DNA of 64,000 bases from Corticium candelabrum (lineage: Eukaryota; Porifera; Homoscleromorpha; Homosclerophorida; Plakinidae): assembly GCF_963422355.1 (NCBI RefSeq), contig NC_085089.1, positions 6,030,052-6,094,051 on the forward strand. Direction: 5' to 3'. Every line of letters begins with the position of its first letter. Position 1 is the stretch's first letter. Below, in pieces: positions 48,680 to 59,175 of this stretch. The position numbers and the translations under genes are program-made. Under the pieces are notes generated by a model, which was given only the letters and a program-made list of their open reading frames with translations, ran no database searches and had not been told where the DNA came from.

Positions 48680-50228
48680 CACAACCAGACTTAACAATAC
48701 ACTTTGAGTGCGCGTTTTGCAGCATGGTGTAGTCATTGACGTAAACTTACCGTATGTATGTTGAACGTTTATATTACGTGTGTCTAGGGTGAGATGTACC
48801 AATACAATGAATGGTACTTAATTTGAGTTACTACAATACTTATGTGAGAAATAGATAGAAAAATGGCTGTAAACACACGAGATACTGTTTTATAAGAACA
48901 TGTATCAAAATCATGTCACCTCATGCAATTTCCGTGCGCTTTTGGTGTTCAGATTTCTGAGAATCTCGCGAGTTCTCATGATAACCTCAGATAACTATTT
49001 GCTGAGCCATACACAAACATAGTGCTCTTTTACGGAAACTATTACGGAGCACGCGGCTCTGCGGCACGGTAAATATGCCTGCGAAGCGGCGAGTGCTCGG
49101 CGAACATGACCCGCGGTTACCGCACCGCGGCACGTCTAAAGTATCAGACGGCGTTCTGTTAATTAATATAGGCAACCAATCAGGCACCGACAAAGGTAGA
49201 ACATGTGTACGTGTTTGTTTATAGACTATACCCTCTGCAGGCCCAGAATAAACCGGTGTCAGAGGAAATTTGACATCCCCCCTGTTTGTTGCATCCTCGA
49301 TCCGTATTCACTAGGCAATTTGGTATCCCCGAGTCATATATTCTCTGAGGGTCTGAGGCACGCCTGTTGACATCCCTTGGGGAATTTAGTGTCCCGTAGC
49401 CGTGTTATGTATACACCGGGCCAATACGATGCTAGACTACAAATCTTGTCCAACACCGACTCGGTCGGCAGTCACGTTTGCTCATCTACATATGTATATA
49501 CGTTTCTACAAAGAATGACAAGACGATCCGAGCCAAATTATACAAGAAGATCGTGTCGAACTTCGAAGCAGGCGATATTCGGAACAGCTTGACGGACATC
49601 TTGCCTGCATGCATGGAGATTCTCCCACGAGCATCTGCGCAAAACAATCTTGCAGCCAGATGCATGTACAGGCTATAGAAGGTGTATCGAGGTCTCGTTG
49701 AATGCATGCGGCATTGGCGAGGTTAGCTATACATTGACCAGCACATGGCATGCAAAAAATTGGTATAAAGGGCGTGTTGAGACCGTATCTGGTACAACTA
49801 GCCATCAAACCATAGAAAACCCCGTTCGAGAACTGGATCCGCCGGTGTCGCATATTTGCAAATTCTGCAGATTTTTGCAAGCACCCAAATCCCGAAAACC
49901 TCTACGCGTTTAATACATGCAATGTCATGTGGAAAGGATATGTTTAGGCTTGATTCTCCATTCATTATAGAGTTGCGGTAGCCCCATAAGCTAAGATCTT
50001 CTTTGCACGTACCAAGTAGCTCTCACTTACGTACCGCGGCCGAAACTCGGCGCTTCAAAGGCTCTAATTAATTAAACCTTCCAAACAAGTCTCGTGACCC
50101 AATCCATAAACAGCTCTGACATCACCAGAGCTGCTAGACATTTTGCGCCACGCTCTACAGGCGACTGAATGGAAATTTTGACATCACCGGTGCGACTGTA
50201 GTACCTGCCGTTCTCTAGCTACTCAACT
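48680..50228. other. Shared downstream segment, copy 2, and promoter of BTB gene 7
   Basis: Matches 26463-27350 and 56075-57450. A small frame at ~49515-49678 (NDKTIRAKLYKKIVSNFEAG ... CMEILPRASAQNN) is best preserved here and follows an AG after a pyrimidine-containing stretch, so it may be an exon of an unrecognised gene. Position ~49968 (CCATTCATTATAGAG) is the empty site of the insertion found at 57456. The remainder up to 50228 matches 58887-59175. Confidence 0.5.
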
Positions 50229-51984
50229 ATGAAAAAGTTTGAACGACATCCCAAGAAGCGTAGACGACATGAGATGAGAAAGCTTGCTGCACAGACTGCC
50301 AGAGCTTCTGCTGTCTTACGTACGTATTGTCGTGACAATTCACAGTCTGTTGAAGCTACTGCTTCCCGTATGTATATATCTATGTATGTATAACTGACGA
50401 CAATCTAGCAAACACAAACCACGTGACTATATATCCACATTAAATGGAATCTCATTTCTGTTATTTGTATAGTAATATATGGTTTCTGTGTCCTAAGATG
50501 ACGAAGATGACTCTGATGAGTTTGACGAGTTCACGAGACTTTTGTATTTCGAAACAGCAATGAAATCGTGGGAGTTTTTGTTTCACAACCAGGATTTGGT
50601 TGATATCATCCTCGTTGTTGGCAACAATAAAGTTAAATTTGAAGCTCACAGACTGGTTCTGGCCGCCCATAGTGATGTCATGAAGAACATGCTCTATGGT
50701 CAGATGAAAGAAAGTCTGCAGGATACAATCGAGCTTCCTGCGGTTGACGAAACAGCGTTCAGAGCACTTCTCGAGTATTTCTACACAGGAAAACTTCCAG
50801 TCGACAAGTCTTTCATATGTCAACTCATAGAGCTCTGTGATTTCCTTAGTATTCTAGATATCAAGCAACACTGTTGCACGTGGCTGTACAAAAATATCGA
50901 AACCGAGAACGTATGTCAATATCTCATGTTCTCAACCAGACTTTCAGCTAATGAACAGCTTTATAAGTACTGTTTTGAATGGATCGAAGATCACGCCGCT
51001 GCAGTCCTCTGCACAGATGGTTTTGTAGAGCACGTGACAACAGAAGAGCTACAAAAGATAGCCGCTAGTGACAACCTGAATCTCGATGAAATCCGGCTGT
51101 TTGAAGGAATCAAGCGATGGATTGAGCATGACCCCTCAAGACACAATGATGGTAAACAAACAGCAAAATTTCTTCGTTTGCCAATGATCAACGCATATGA
51201 ATTGTTGGGTTGTGTGAGAGGGAGCAACTTTGTCCAATCAGACGCTATCCTTAATGCTCTAGCGTCACAGCAATACTCTCTGGACAATCCCTATGACATT
51301 GACTCGCCTCATCTCACTTTACGTTTGCCATCTACACGCCTAGTCAACGGAGTTTCTTCGTTCAAGTGGAAAACGGCTTTAGACGTACCTTCTGATGATC
51401 TTGTAAGCTTCAAGACCTGCAACCATGCTGTGATACAAAGTTCAGCAAAACTAGTCACAGCTGTAGCTGTGCCGATTCCATGTTGCGTACGAGTTCAGCT
51501 TGTGACCAAATCAACAGTCAATCGTCAAGCTAAAGTTGAAATTGTGATTATACCCCCCAATAGCAACATCCGGGCACCAACCTATTGTTCGTACGCACCA
51601 ACGTACCGGGTAGAAATAGATGAAGATAATCTCAACATGTTTTCGAAAATGAAGTCTGTTTCGAGTAGCGAGGAATCAGACGAGGATAGTCTCGACACGT
51701 CTCCGAAAATGAAGTCTGCTTCAATTAGAGTCGGATGTATTGCTGGATTAAAGTTTCACATCACTTCAACGCACGTTTGCTTACAAGTCAATGGCGTAGT
51801 ACAATCACGAGTTGGCCTGTCATATCTACAATGTTCTAAATATGTTCCAAATGACCATATTACTAGCGGACTGTGTGAAAAAAGTGACCATCACCGCGTG
51901 TTTGTTACAGCTGAAATAAGTAAACTTCAGGAGGCAGGAACCATCGCAGTTAAAGAAGAAGCTGCTAGCTGTTGTGATCAATAA
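50229..51984 (+). CDS. BTB-BACK protein, type 4 (BTB gene 7)
   Basis: Exons 50229-50319 and 50498-51984 (or 50507-51984) give 525 or 522 residues. The leader MKKFERHPKKRRRHEMRK is strongly basic and NLS-like. Donor TTAC|GTACGT. The acceptor is unusual: the CAG used by the duplicate at 59176 is missing, leaving AAG at 50495-50497 or 50504-50506, both in frame. BTB (VDIILVVGNNKVKFEAHRLVL) and BACK (NVCQYLMFSTRLSANEQLYKYCFEWIEDHAA) are intact. The C-terminal domain has IPCCVRVQLVTKSTVNR and GCIAGLKFHITS, with an internal acidic duplication (EDNLNMFSKMKS / EDSLDTSPKMKS) absent from gene 8. Confidence 0.82.
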
Positions 51985-52234
51985 TGGTAAATAGAGCACG
52001 CTGCTATAGACTGTTGACCAATCAAGACTTAAAATGTTTAGTAAGTGTTTGTATAGAACAGCTGTTCCAAAGTTTCGTGTTCTACACATTTATAGGCATG
52101 TCTTGTATAAGTTGTCAAACTAAAAAGAAAAACAAATGTAGAAATCGTGTTTCGTGTGACTTTGCTGTCTATATATAGAAGTAATTCTCTAGAATTAGTC
52201 TAGAATTAAACAATCATAAAGCTACTGCAAGTTG

Positions 52235-52271
<37 letters not shown>

Positions 52272-52966
52272 CATGCAGTCGACACTGTCTCCAGTCCAAT
52301 TCTCACACAAACACATCCATGCAGTCATCATGCACGTGCTATATAAAATGAAAATCAGCTGCAATTCGGGTCGTAAAGTGACCCATCTATAACCCATGCA
52401 TCTCTATTTTGTTACCATGCATTCCAACCTTCCAATACTTTAACTAGTCTGTATGCATGCAACGTTGTCTGGATCAGTATCTTGCGCAGTAGTGCACGTG
52501 CAGAGTATAGGTTTAGACCATCGTTTTCTGTGTGACAGAAAGTCTGGCATTGCAATCGCGAGCTTTCACCATTTCAATCGTGCGAGGCAGCCGTTTGGTA
52601 ATTCTTGTGCGACATCCCAGTGTCTTGGGCGCGCATCCCACCCTCTCCACTCCGCGCCCGAGAAGTTGGGATAAAAGATGACATCGGTAACAACTGTTTA
52701 AAACATAAAATTTTTAATTAATTACAGTATTGAGATACACGTATACTAGTCAAATTCTGTATGTCATTTGGCAATGAGGGTTTCTCAAACAACAAATACG
52801 AAAAAACTTTGGCTAAATTCAGCTAACTAGTGTCCAGCTGCATCTCCACGTCTTAGCAAAGTAGGCATCTATATCACCACGCAATTCGACAAACCTAATC
52901 TATTCTCCAAAATAATTATTGATATCTAACAACATGCACTTTGGGCAAATGGTATTAATCCATAAG

Positions 52967-53015
<49 letters not shown>

Positions 53016-53277
53016 TATAAACTTGCCATACTGCAAATTACAAACTATATACTTTAATGACGTTTCACTCAAAGCCATGTATACGTTCAAAATACATGTT
53101 GCATTCCCATCTAATCTAACGATATTATAACTATCATAGTATGTGTCAATAAATGTTTCACGCAGTTTCAACATATAACAAAACTCGTTGACTTCGTGGC
53201 CCATGCAGGTCAGCCCAATGAAAAGCAAAGACGCTAGCAATTGACAGCCCGTGCATTTTAAAAAGGTTACTTTGTGG
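51985..53277. other. Intergenic between BTB gene 7 and the propeller pseudogene
   Basis: Largely duplicated at 60861-62246. It contains (AT)n tracts at about 52237-52266 and 52969-53012. No gene recognised. Confidence 0.6.
52969..53012. repeat. (AT)n microsatellite
   Basis: About 44 bases of alternating AT; a second tract of ~30 bases lies at 52237-52266. Confidence 0.9.
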
Positions 53278-53915
53278 TCACTCATGTCCAGAAAGTAATT
53301 TTTTCTAAACGGTAATCACGCCATTTACAGTACCGTATGCGTACACATCCATGCCACTGTCTGCTGTTAGCATCTCAGGGTTAAAATCGAATGACACCGC
53401 CCTCGTGTTTCCTTCCCCAGTCTTGGCAGACAAACTGAATTCTTCCATACGTCGTCCTTAGAGCAGAGAAGGGCAAACTGACCATCTGGAAACGGAATCG
53501 GATGGCGAGGTGCCCACGGCTGAGAAGCACTGGTACAGTGGACGCCATCACCAAACGCCTCAGAAGCCGATTTCTGCCACATCACCTTGCCACTCGTCGC
53601 GTCGATTGCTTCCCAGTTATTAGCATTCCCGACCAGTAAAGTAGTCTCGTCGTCCGAAATAGTTAAAAAGTTGGAAGTGCCAGGCGCCGACCATAAGGAT
53701 CTTCCGGTTCTATCCCACGCTCGAATGTGGTTTTGTGATTGCAGAGAGCAAAAATTCTACCCTGACTGTCGGAAGCCATCACTCATGGTTTAGTCAAGCA
53801 TCCGGATATAATCAAGTCCTCCTTACTTGATGACGTCAGTGGGAGACTAAACCTAAAAATACCCGTATTGTGATTAAAAAATCCATTGTTGTAGATCGTC
53901 TGCCCATCTGCACCA
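53278..53915 (-). pseudogene. Truncated copy of the secreted beta-propeller gene
   Basis: Corresponds to the C-terminal half of the gene at 62247-63648 (stop at 53278). The 5' half is missing because the homology ends at 53914, where a BTB gene body begins. Single-base losses near 53441 (GAATTCTTCC versus GAATACCTTCC) and 53741 (GATTGCAG versus GATTGGCAG) shift the frame. Confidence 0.85.
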
Positions 53916-55086
53916 GTCCAATGAAGGTAGCCCGAGAGAATACAATCGAGTTTCCTGAAGCTGACGAAACAGCATTTGGAGCTCTTCTTGAGTTTTTCTA
54001 CACAGGAAACGTTCCAGTCGACAAATCCTTTATATGTCAACTCATAACGCTTTGTGATTATCTCCATGTTCCAAATCTCAAACAACACTGTTGCACATGG
54101 TTGCCTGACAATATGGTATCTGAAGATGCGTGTGAATATCTTCTGTTTTCTTCCCAGCCGTCAGCTGACGAGCAGCTCTATAAGAATTGTTTCCAGTGGA
54201 TCAAAGATCGTGCCACTTTAGTTGTTTGCACAGATGGCTTTGCAAAGCACATGACGGCAAAAGAAGTAGAAGAACTTGCTGCTAGTGACGACCTGAATCT
54301 CGATGAAATCCAGCTGTTTGAGGGAATCAAGCGATGGATTGAGTATGATGTCTCAAGACACGAAGATGGTATACACATAGCAAAATATCTGCGCTTGCCA
54401 ATGATGAACACAAGAGATTTGCTGGGTTGTGTGCAAAGTAGCGGTTTTGTCCAATCCGATGCTATCCTTAGAGCTCTCAAGTACTTGCAGCAACCCTTGG
54501 GTCACTTTCCTTATGACATCGACCACTTGTATGTTAACTTACGAGTGCCGTCTGCACGAGTTCCAAGAATTACGCTCTCTTTTACCCGGAAATCGCGACA
54601 ATTAACATCTTCTCAGCGTCCGTCTATCGTTCCTACACATTCCAACTATGCTGTTGTAAGAAGTTCAGAAACACTGCGTACTTCCAAGCCGCTGCTGATT
54701 CTAAGTTGTGTTCGAGTTCAGCTCACCACCAAATCAACAGTCAATCGCAAAGTTATAGTTGGACTTCTCATTTTATCATCCGATCAGCAGTATAGGTGTG
54801 GAGTGCGGCTGCACGGAGCTACTCTCAGTACGTGTCCTTTGTACAACACCGTGTTGATTCCCGCAGGCTGCATTGTGGCATTGAAATTTCACATCACGTT
54901 GGATCAGGTCTGCATACATCTCAATGGCGCTGTGATAGCGCAATAGCCTTGACCACACGATGTTGCTGCTCTTACTTGCCACTGTTTGCGAGATCTCGTA
55001 AGCCGTCACAGCCCTTGAGTTCTCACTATATCTTAGACAAAACGAATGGCAAAAAGGACGTCTTTGTCGAGGTTGCAATAGAAGAA

Positions 55087-56049
55087 GTATAGGTTATAGA
55101 CCGCTGGCGAGTGTATAAACGAAGTACACCCCGCTCCGCCCACAAGTTGGCACGAGGGCGAAGCCCGAGTGCTAACGAGCTGGGCGCAGCAAGGTGTATT
55201 CGTTTATACACTTGCCAGAAGGTCTATAACCGGCTTGTAGCACCCAGCTGAGGCGTTGATATCCTCTAGGCGCGGAAGTTCAAATCAGTTGTGTAGCAAA
55301 ATGTTCTGAAATCGACTTGGGCATTGAAACAGCAGAATTGCCAGTTATTGATTTTTGGAAGCTAGTAAACTGCTAGACGTTGATGTTGTTTCTGATCAGC
55401 AGTCTTCTGAATCTCGTTTCCAATTTTATCCAGTAGTTTTCATAAGTTTCTTGATTTGTGTGTTCCCCTAACCCCACAAAAGCTACTGCATGTGCGCAGT
55501 TAGAGTGTTCAACGCATGGAAGAAATGGAGAAACAAGCAGCCAACTGAAGAGGAAGCGCTCGGGCGGTACGTGCATGATCTGCATGTTACGAACAACAGA
55601 GAAATGAACTACTGGCTTGCACGGTTTGTGCATGAAGTTCGGAAGCAAGATGGAAAACCGTATCCACCTTCTACCATTTAGCTGGTTTACAGCGTTCTGT
55701 GCGCACGAGTATCTTTCTATAGCTGGACGCCTAACCACGGTTACTTTTTTCGAGAAGGACGACTCTCAGTTTAATTTGCTCAGATCTGCACTTGCTACAC
55801 GCATGAAAGAACTCATTATGATTTCCGTACGCATCCGTAGACCCACGTATTGTTTGTTCTGGCTGACAGATATGTTTCAGTAGCCTAATTGTTATGTTCA
55901 CAAACAATTCACGTCTTGATAAACCAGTAGCCCCAGGCAGTTATACGGCCCGATTTATTGACCGGTCAATATGTAGCGGAAGTGAGATATGTCACTTATT
56001 GTAAGCGAATACTGGAGACTGATTGGCGCAGACGAAGCTAGGGTGCTAC
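55087..56049. mobile_element. Composite insertion in the type 3 pseudogene
   Basis: Defined by comparison with intact paralogues (GAAGAA|ATTGAGG). The left part (about 55091-55232) is a near-palindrome: GGTTATAGACC ... GTGTATAAACGAA and TTCGTTTATACAC ... GGTCTATAACC, ~39-base arms. The rest (55237-56049) begins GTAGCACCC and ends GGGTGCTAC, inverted. This may be two nested elements. No target duplication longer than 2 bases is visible. Confidence 0.65.
55490..55882 (+). pseudogene. Crypton-like tyrosine recombinase N-terminal fragment
   Basis: The frame from 55490 reads AVRVFNAWKKWRN ... MNYWLARFVHEVRKQDGKPYPPSTI, then after a frameshift YHLAGLQRSVR, and then FFEKDDSQFNLLRSALATRMKEL. This order matches the SAM-like core-binding region of Crypton/DUF3504-type (ZMYM/QRICH1-related) tyrosine recombinases as I know them. 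The catalytic domain is missing. It lies inside the insertion at 55237-56049. Confidence 0.6.
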
Positions 56050-56110
56050 AAATTGAGGATACTGCGTGTGTGTCCGTGAAAGGAGACGTTGCTACCCGCT
56101 GCCCAAAATA

Positions 56111-57455
56111 CACAACTGGACTTAACAATACACTTTGAGTGCGTGTTTTGCAGCATGGTGTAATCATTGACGTAAACTTACCGTATGTTGACCGTTTAAA
56201 TGCATGTATATGGTGAGATGTACCAATACAATGAATGGTACATAATTTGAGTTACTATACAATACTTATGTGAGAATAGATACAAAAATGGTTGTAAACA
56301 CACGGGATACTGTTTATAATGTAACCTCATGCATTCTGTGCGCTTTCGGGTGCTCAGATTTCTGAGAATATCGCGAGTTCTCATGACAAACTCAGATAAC
56401 TATTGGTGTCGCTGAGCCATACACAAACATAGTTTTCTTTCACGAAACTATTGCGGAGCACGCGGCTCTGCGGCACAGTAAATATGCCTGCGAAGCGGCA
56501 TGAGTGCTCGGCGAACATGACGCGCGGTTGCCGCACCGCGGCCCGCAGAGAGCCGAACGCCGCACCGCGTCGATAGGATCTGGTATACTATGTGAGCGAC
56601 ACATCTAAAGTATCAGACGTCATTTGCGGGGTTCTGCTAATATACGCAACCAATCAGGCACCGACATCGGTAGAACATGTGTACGTGTACGTTTGTTTCC
56701 AGGATCTTACTACCCTCTGCAGGCCCGGAATATATCGAAACCGGTGTGATAGGAAATTTGCCATCCCCTGTTTGTTGCATCCCCGATCCGTATTCACAAG
56801 GAAATCTGGCATCCGTGAGTCATCTATTCTCTGAGGGTCTGAGGCACCCTTGTTGGCATCCCTTGGGGAATTTGGTATCCCATACTTATGTTATGTCTAC
56901 ACCGGGCCAATACGATGCGAGCCCACAATCTTGTCCAACACTGACTCGGTCGGCAGTCACGTTTGCACATATATATGTATATGTTTCTACAGAGAATGAC
57001 AAGACGATCCGAGCTAAATTATACAACAAGATTGCATCGAACTTCGAAGCAGGCGATATTTGGAACAGCTTGATGGACATCTCCCCTGCATGCATGGAGA
57101 TTCTTCCCCGAGCATCTGCGTAAAACATTCTTGCAGCCAGATGCATGTACAGGCTATAGAAGATGTATTGAGGTCTCGTTGAATGCATGCGGCATTGACG
57201 AGGCTAGATGTATACATTGACCAAAAAAGAATTGGTAGAGAATGTGTTAAAAACCGTATCTGGTAACAGTGTCTTTGTGGTACAACTATACCCACCAAAA
57301 TATATACCTATGCATGGAAAGCCCCGTTTGAGAACTGGATCGGTGTGGCATATTTGTAAATTTCGCAGATTTTGCAAACACCCAAATCCCAAAAACCTTT
57401 ACGCGTATAATACAATGTCATGTGGAAAGGATCTGTTTAGGCTTGCTCCATTCAT
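56111..57455. other. Shared downstream segment, copy 3
   Basis: Matches 48680-49968. The small NDKTIR frame is present (56995-57123, NDKTIRAKLYNKIASNFEAG ... PRASA) but ends early at TAA. It contains extra GC-rich sequence near 56520-56570. Confidence 0.5.
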
Positions 57456-57475
57456 CTATATATATAAAGGAGAGG

Positions 57476-57476
<1 letters not shown>

Positions 57477-57510
<34 letters not shown>

Positions 57511-57567
57511 ATGTATGTATGTATGTATGTATGTATGTATGTATGTATGTATGTATGTATGTATGTA
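57477..57567. repeat. (TGTC)n(TGTA)n microsatellite
   Basis: Eight or so TGTC units followed by ~15 TGTA units, inside the insertion at 57456-58885. Confidence 0.95.
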
Positions 57568-58103
57568 TTTATGTCCGTCTGTTGGCGCGTTTCTCGAAAG
57601 CGGCGAGTCCGATCTTGGCCAAATTTGGCTCGCGCACGTCGAATTCATTCCAGTCGAAAGTGAGACTGTGGTCGTCTTCCTGACTTCTCCCACGACAACG
57701 CCATTTCCCGCCGATCGCACTCACTTCCGCTCACGCGCGAATATCTCTGGAACGACGCATCGTATCTCCACCGAATTCAGACTGCCCGTTCCCGACGTCG
57801 GACGGTACGCGCTGAGCGTGTCGCTTATTGCGTGCGACGCTGGGAAACGGAAAATATTTTTGCTGATATCCAAGTCTTGGAAAAATACGCCCACAGTCGT
57901 TTGCCAGTCTACGACCGTCGAAGAGATGCCGTGTTTGATGCACCTGTTCCCCAAAACGCCAGCAACGTCTTTGAAGAGACGACGTTCAGCAGGACTGTCG
58001 AAATGACGAGAGTCGGTACGAGTCGTGACTTCGTTAGATACGGGGAACGGATTATCCGGGTGAGTACTGCATGTGACTTCCAGTTCTGCTCTGATGGATT
58101 CGT

Positions 58104-58226
58104 CTAACTGAACGTGACTTCATTTCGGACAGCGCAATATCCGGGAGTGCTATACGATTCGTCTAACTGCACGTGACTCTATTTTATTTAACGGGACAGC
58201 GCAATATCCGGGAGTGCTATAAGATT
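58104..58226. repeat. Tandem duplication of ~75 bases
   Basis: CGTCTAACTG(A/C)ACGTGACT ... CAGCGCAATATCCGGGAGTGCTATA occurs twice in a row. Confidence 0.8.
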
Positions 58227-58372
58227 GCAATTGTATACGCGACATTTTTATTCACTGCAATCATTCATGGCCAACATCACATATGATACCATCAAACGCA
58301 TTTTTAGATACTTTCTGCTATAATCTCTACCTATAAATGCGACCTGTCTCTCCTCCACTTCCGTGTTGTATT

Positions 58373-58771
58373 CACTAGCGGATCCAGACGGGGGCACTGG
58401 GGGCACGTGCCACACGTTTGGAAAACTTTCTTTTAGGTTAACAAACCCATCAGACATTGGTTGGTACTCAGAGGGCGACGTAGAATTTTCAAATGAGTCT
58501 ACAGGATCGTAACACTAAATAGAATCAGTTTGACCTATTACCGTGCATCTACAAATACCTGCAAGTGCGAGTGCTCTGTCTGTACACGTACACGTACAAG
58601 CAGGGAAAAGTTCGACACATGGCGTGTACCAAACGCAAACAGTTATCATTGACAGGATTTCTTTCTGAGTCGTCATCTCAAGAGCAGGCAACAAAGTACA
58701 CTTTTTAGTGGACACGCCCACAAACTAGGTTTCGTGCCCTCCCCGTCTATCAAATCCTGTATCCGCCACTG
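58373..58771. mobile_element. ~400-base MITE nested in the larger insertion
   Basis: The left end CACTAGCGGATCCAGACGGGG and the right end CCCCGTC ... GTATCCGCCACTG are imperfect inverted repeats. Flanks GTATT (58368-58372) and GTATT (58772-58776) form a 5-base target duplication. The ends resemble those of the element at 44833 (GGATCCAGA followed by Gs), so the two are probably one family. Confidence 0.6.
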
Positions 58772-58886
58772 GTATTGGCTCTATGACAAACGCGTGTGTC
58801 AACTGCGGCGCTATGAAGTGGAAAGGAGAAGCATCTGGCATGTGTTGTCCCCGGGCGAAGCCGGGCATTGGAGCTTGTCATATATA

Positions 58887-59175
58887 TAGAGTTGCGGTAG
58901 CTCCACAAGCTAAACTCTTCTCTGCACATATCGTAAGTGCACTGTATCTCTCACTTACGTACCGCGGCCAAAATTCCGCGCTCCAAAGGCTTTAATTAAA
59001 TTAAAGCTTCCAAACTAGTCTCGTGACCAAATCTATAAACAGTTCTGACATCACCAGAGCTGCTATACTGTGCGCCACACCTCTCCTGTTTCTGACTCTC
59101 TACAGGCGACCGAATGTGAATTTTGACATCACCGGTGATATTATAGTCTACCTGCCGTTCTGTAGCTACTCAGCT
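58887..59175. promoter_or_regulatory. Upstream region of BTB gene 8
   Basis: Matches 49970-50228 upstream of BTB gene 7. Shared stretches include GTACCGCGGCC, GTCTCGTGACC and TGACATCACCAGAGCTGCTA; these may hold the type 4 promoter. No core element is defined. Confidence 0.4.

Larger units (their letters stand above)
53913..56110 (+). pseudogene. BTB-BACK type 3 pseudogene, headless and interrupted
   Basis: It starts inside the BTB domain (SPMKVARENTIEFPE) with promoter, exon 1 and the first ~60 BTB residues missing. An open frame runs to 54946, where loss of one A in GCGCAATAGCC (intact genes: GCGCAAATAGCC) creates TAG. The body continues to 55086, is split by a ~960-base insertion (55087-56049), and ends with ATTGAGGATACTGC ... 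GCTGCCCAAAATACAC to ~56110, lacking the normal TAA. Apart from this it is very similar to the genes at 23810 and 45823. Confidence 0.87.
57456..58885. mobile_element. ~1.4-kb insertion, possibly Helitron/Helentron-like non-autonomous
   Basis: Delimited by the empty paralogous site at 49968: CCATTCAT | insertion | TATAGAGTTGCGG. The left end is CTATATATATAAAGGAGAGGTG followed by TGTC/TGTA repeats. Near the right end is a small hairpin CCCCGGGCGAAGCCGGG (58849-58865). AT-rich ends, an internal microsatellite, a 3' hairpin and no inverted ends would suit a Helitron-type element, but the ends are ambiguous because of TATA repeats. Frames of up to ~190 codons inside show no recognised domain. Confidence 0.4.

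Noticed and set aside
57418-58107. Open frames up to 194 codons beside the TGTC/TGTA array
   Set aside because: They overlap in several frames, start in the microsatellite and show no domain; the region lies in an inserted element.
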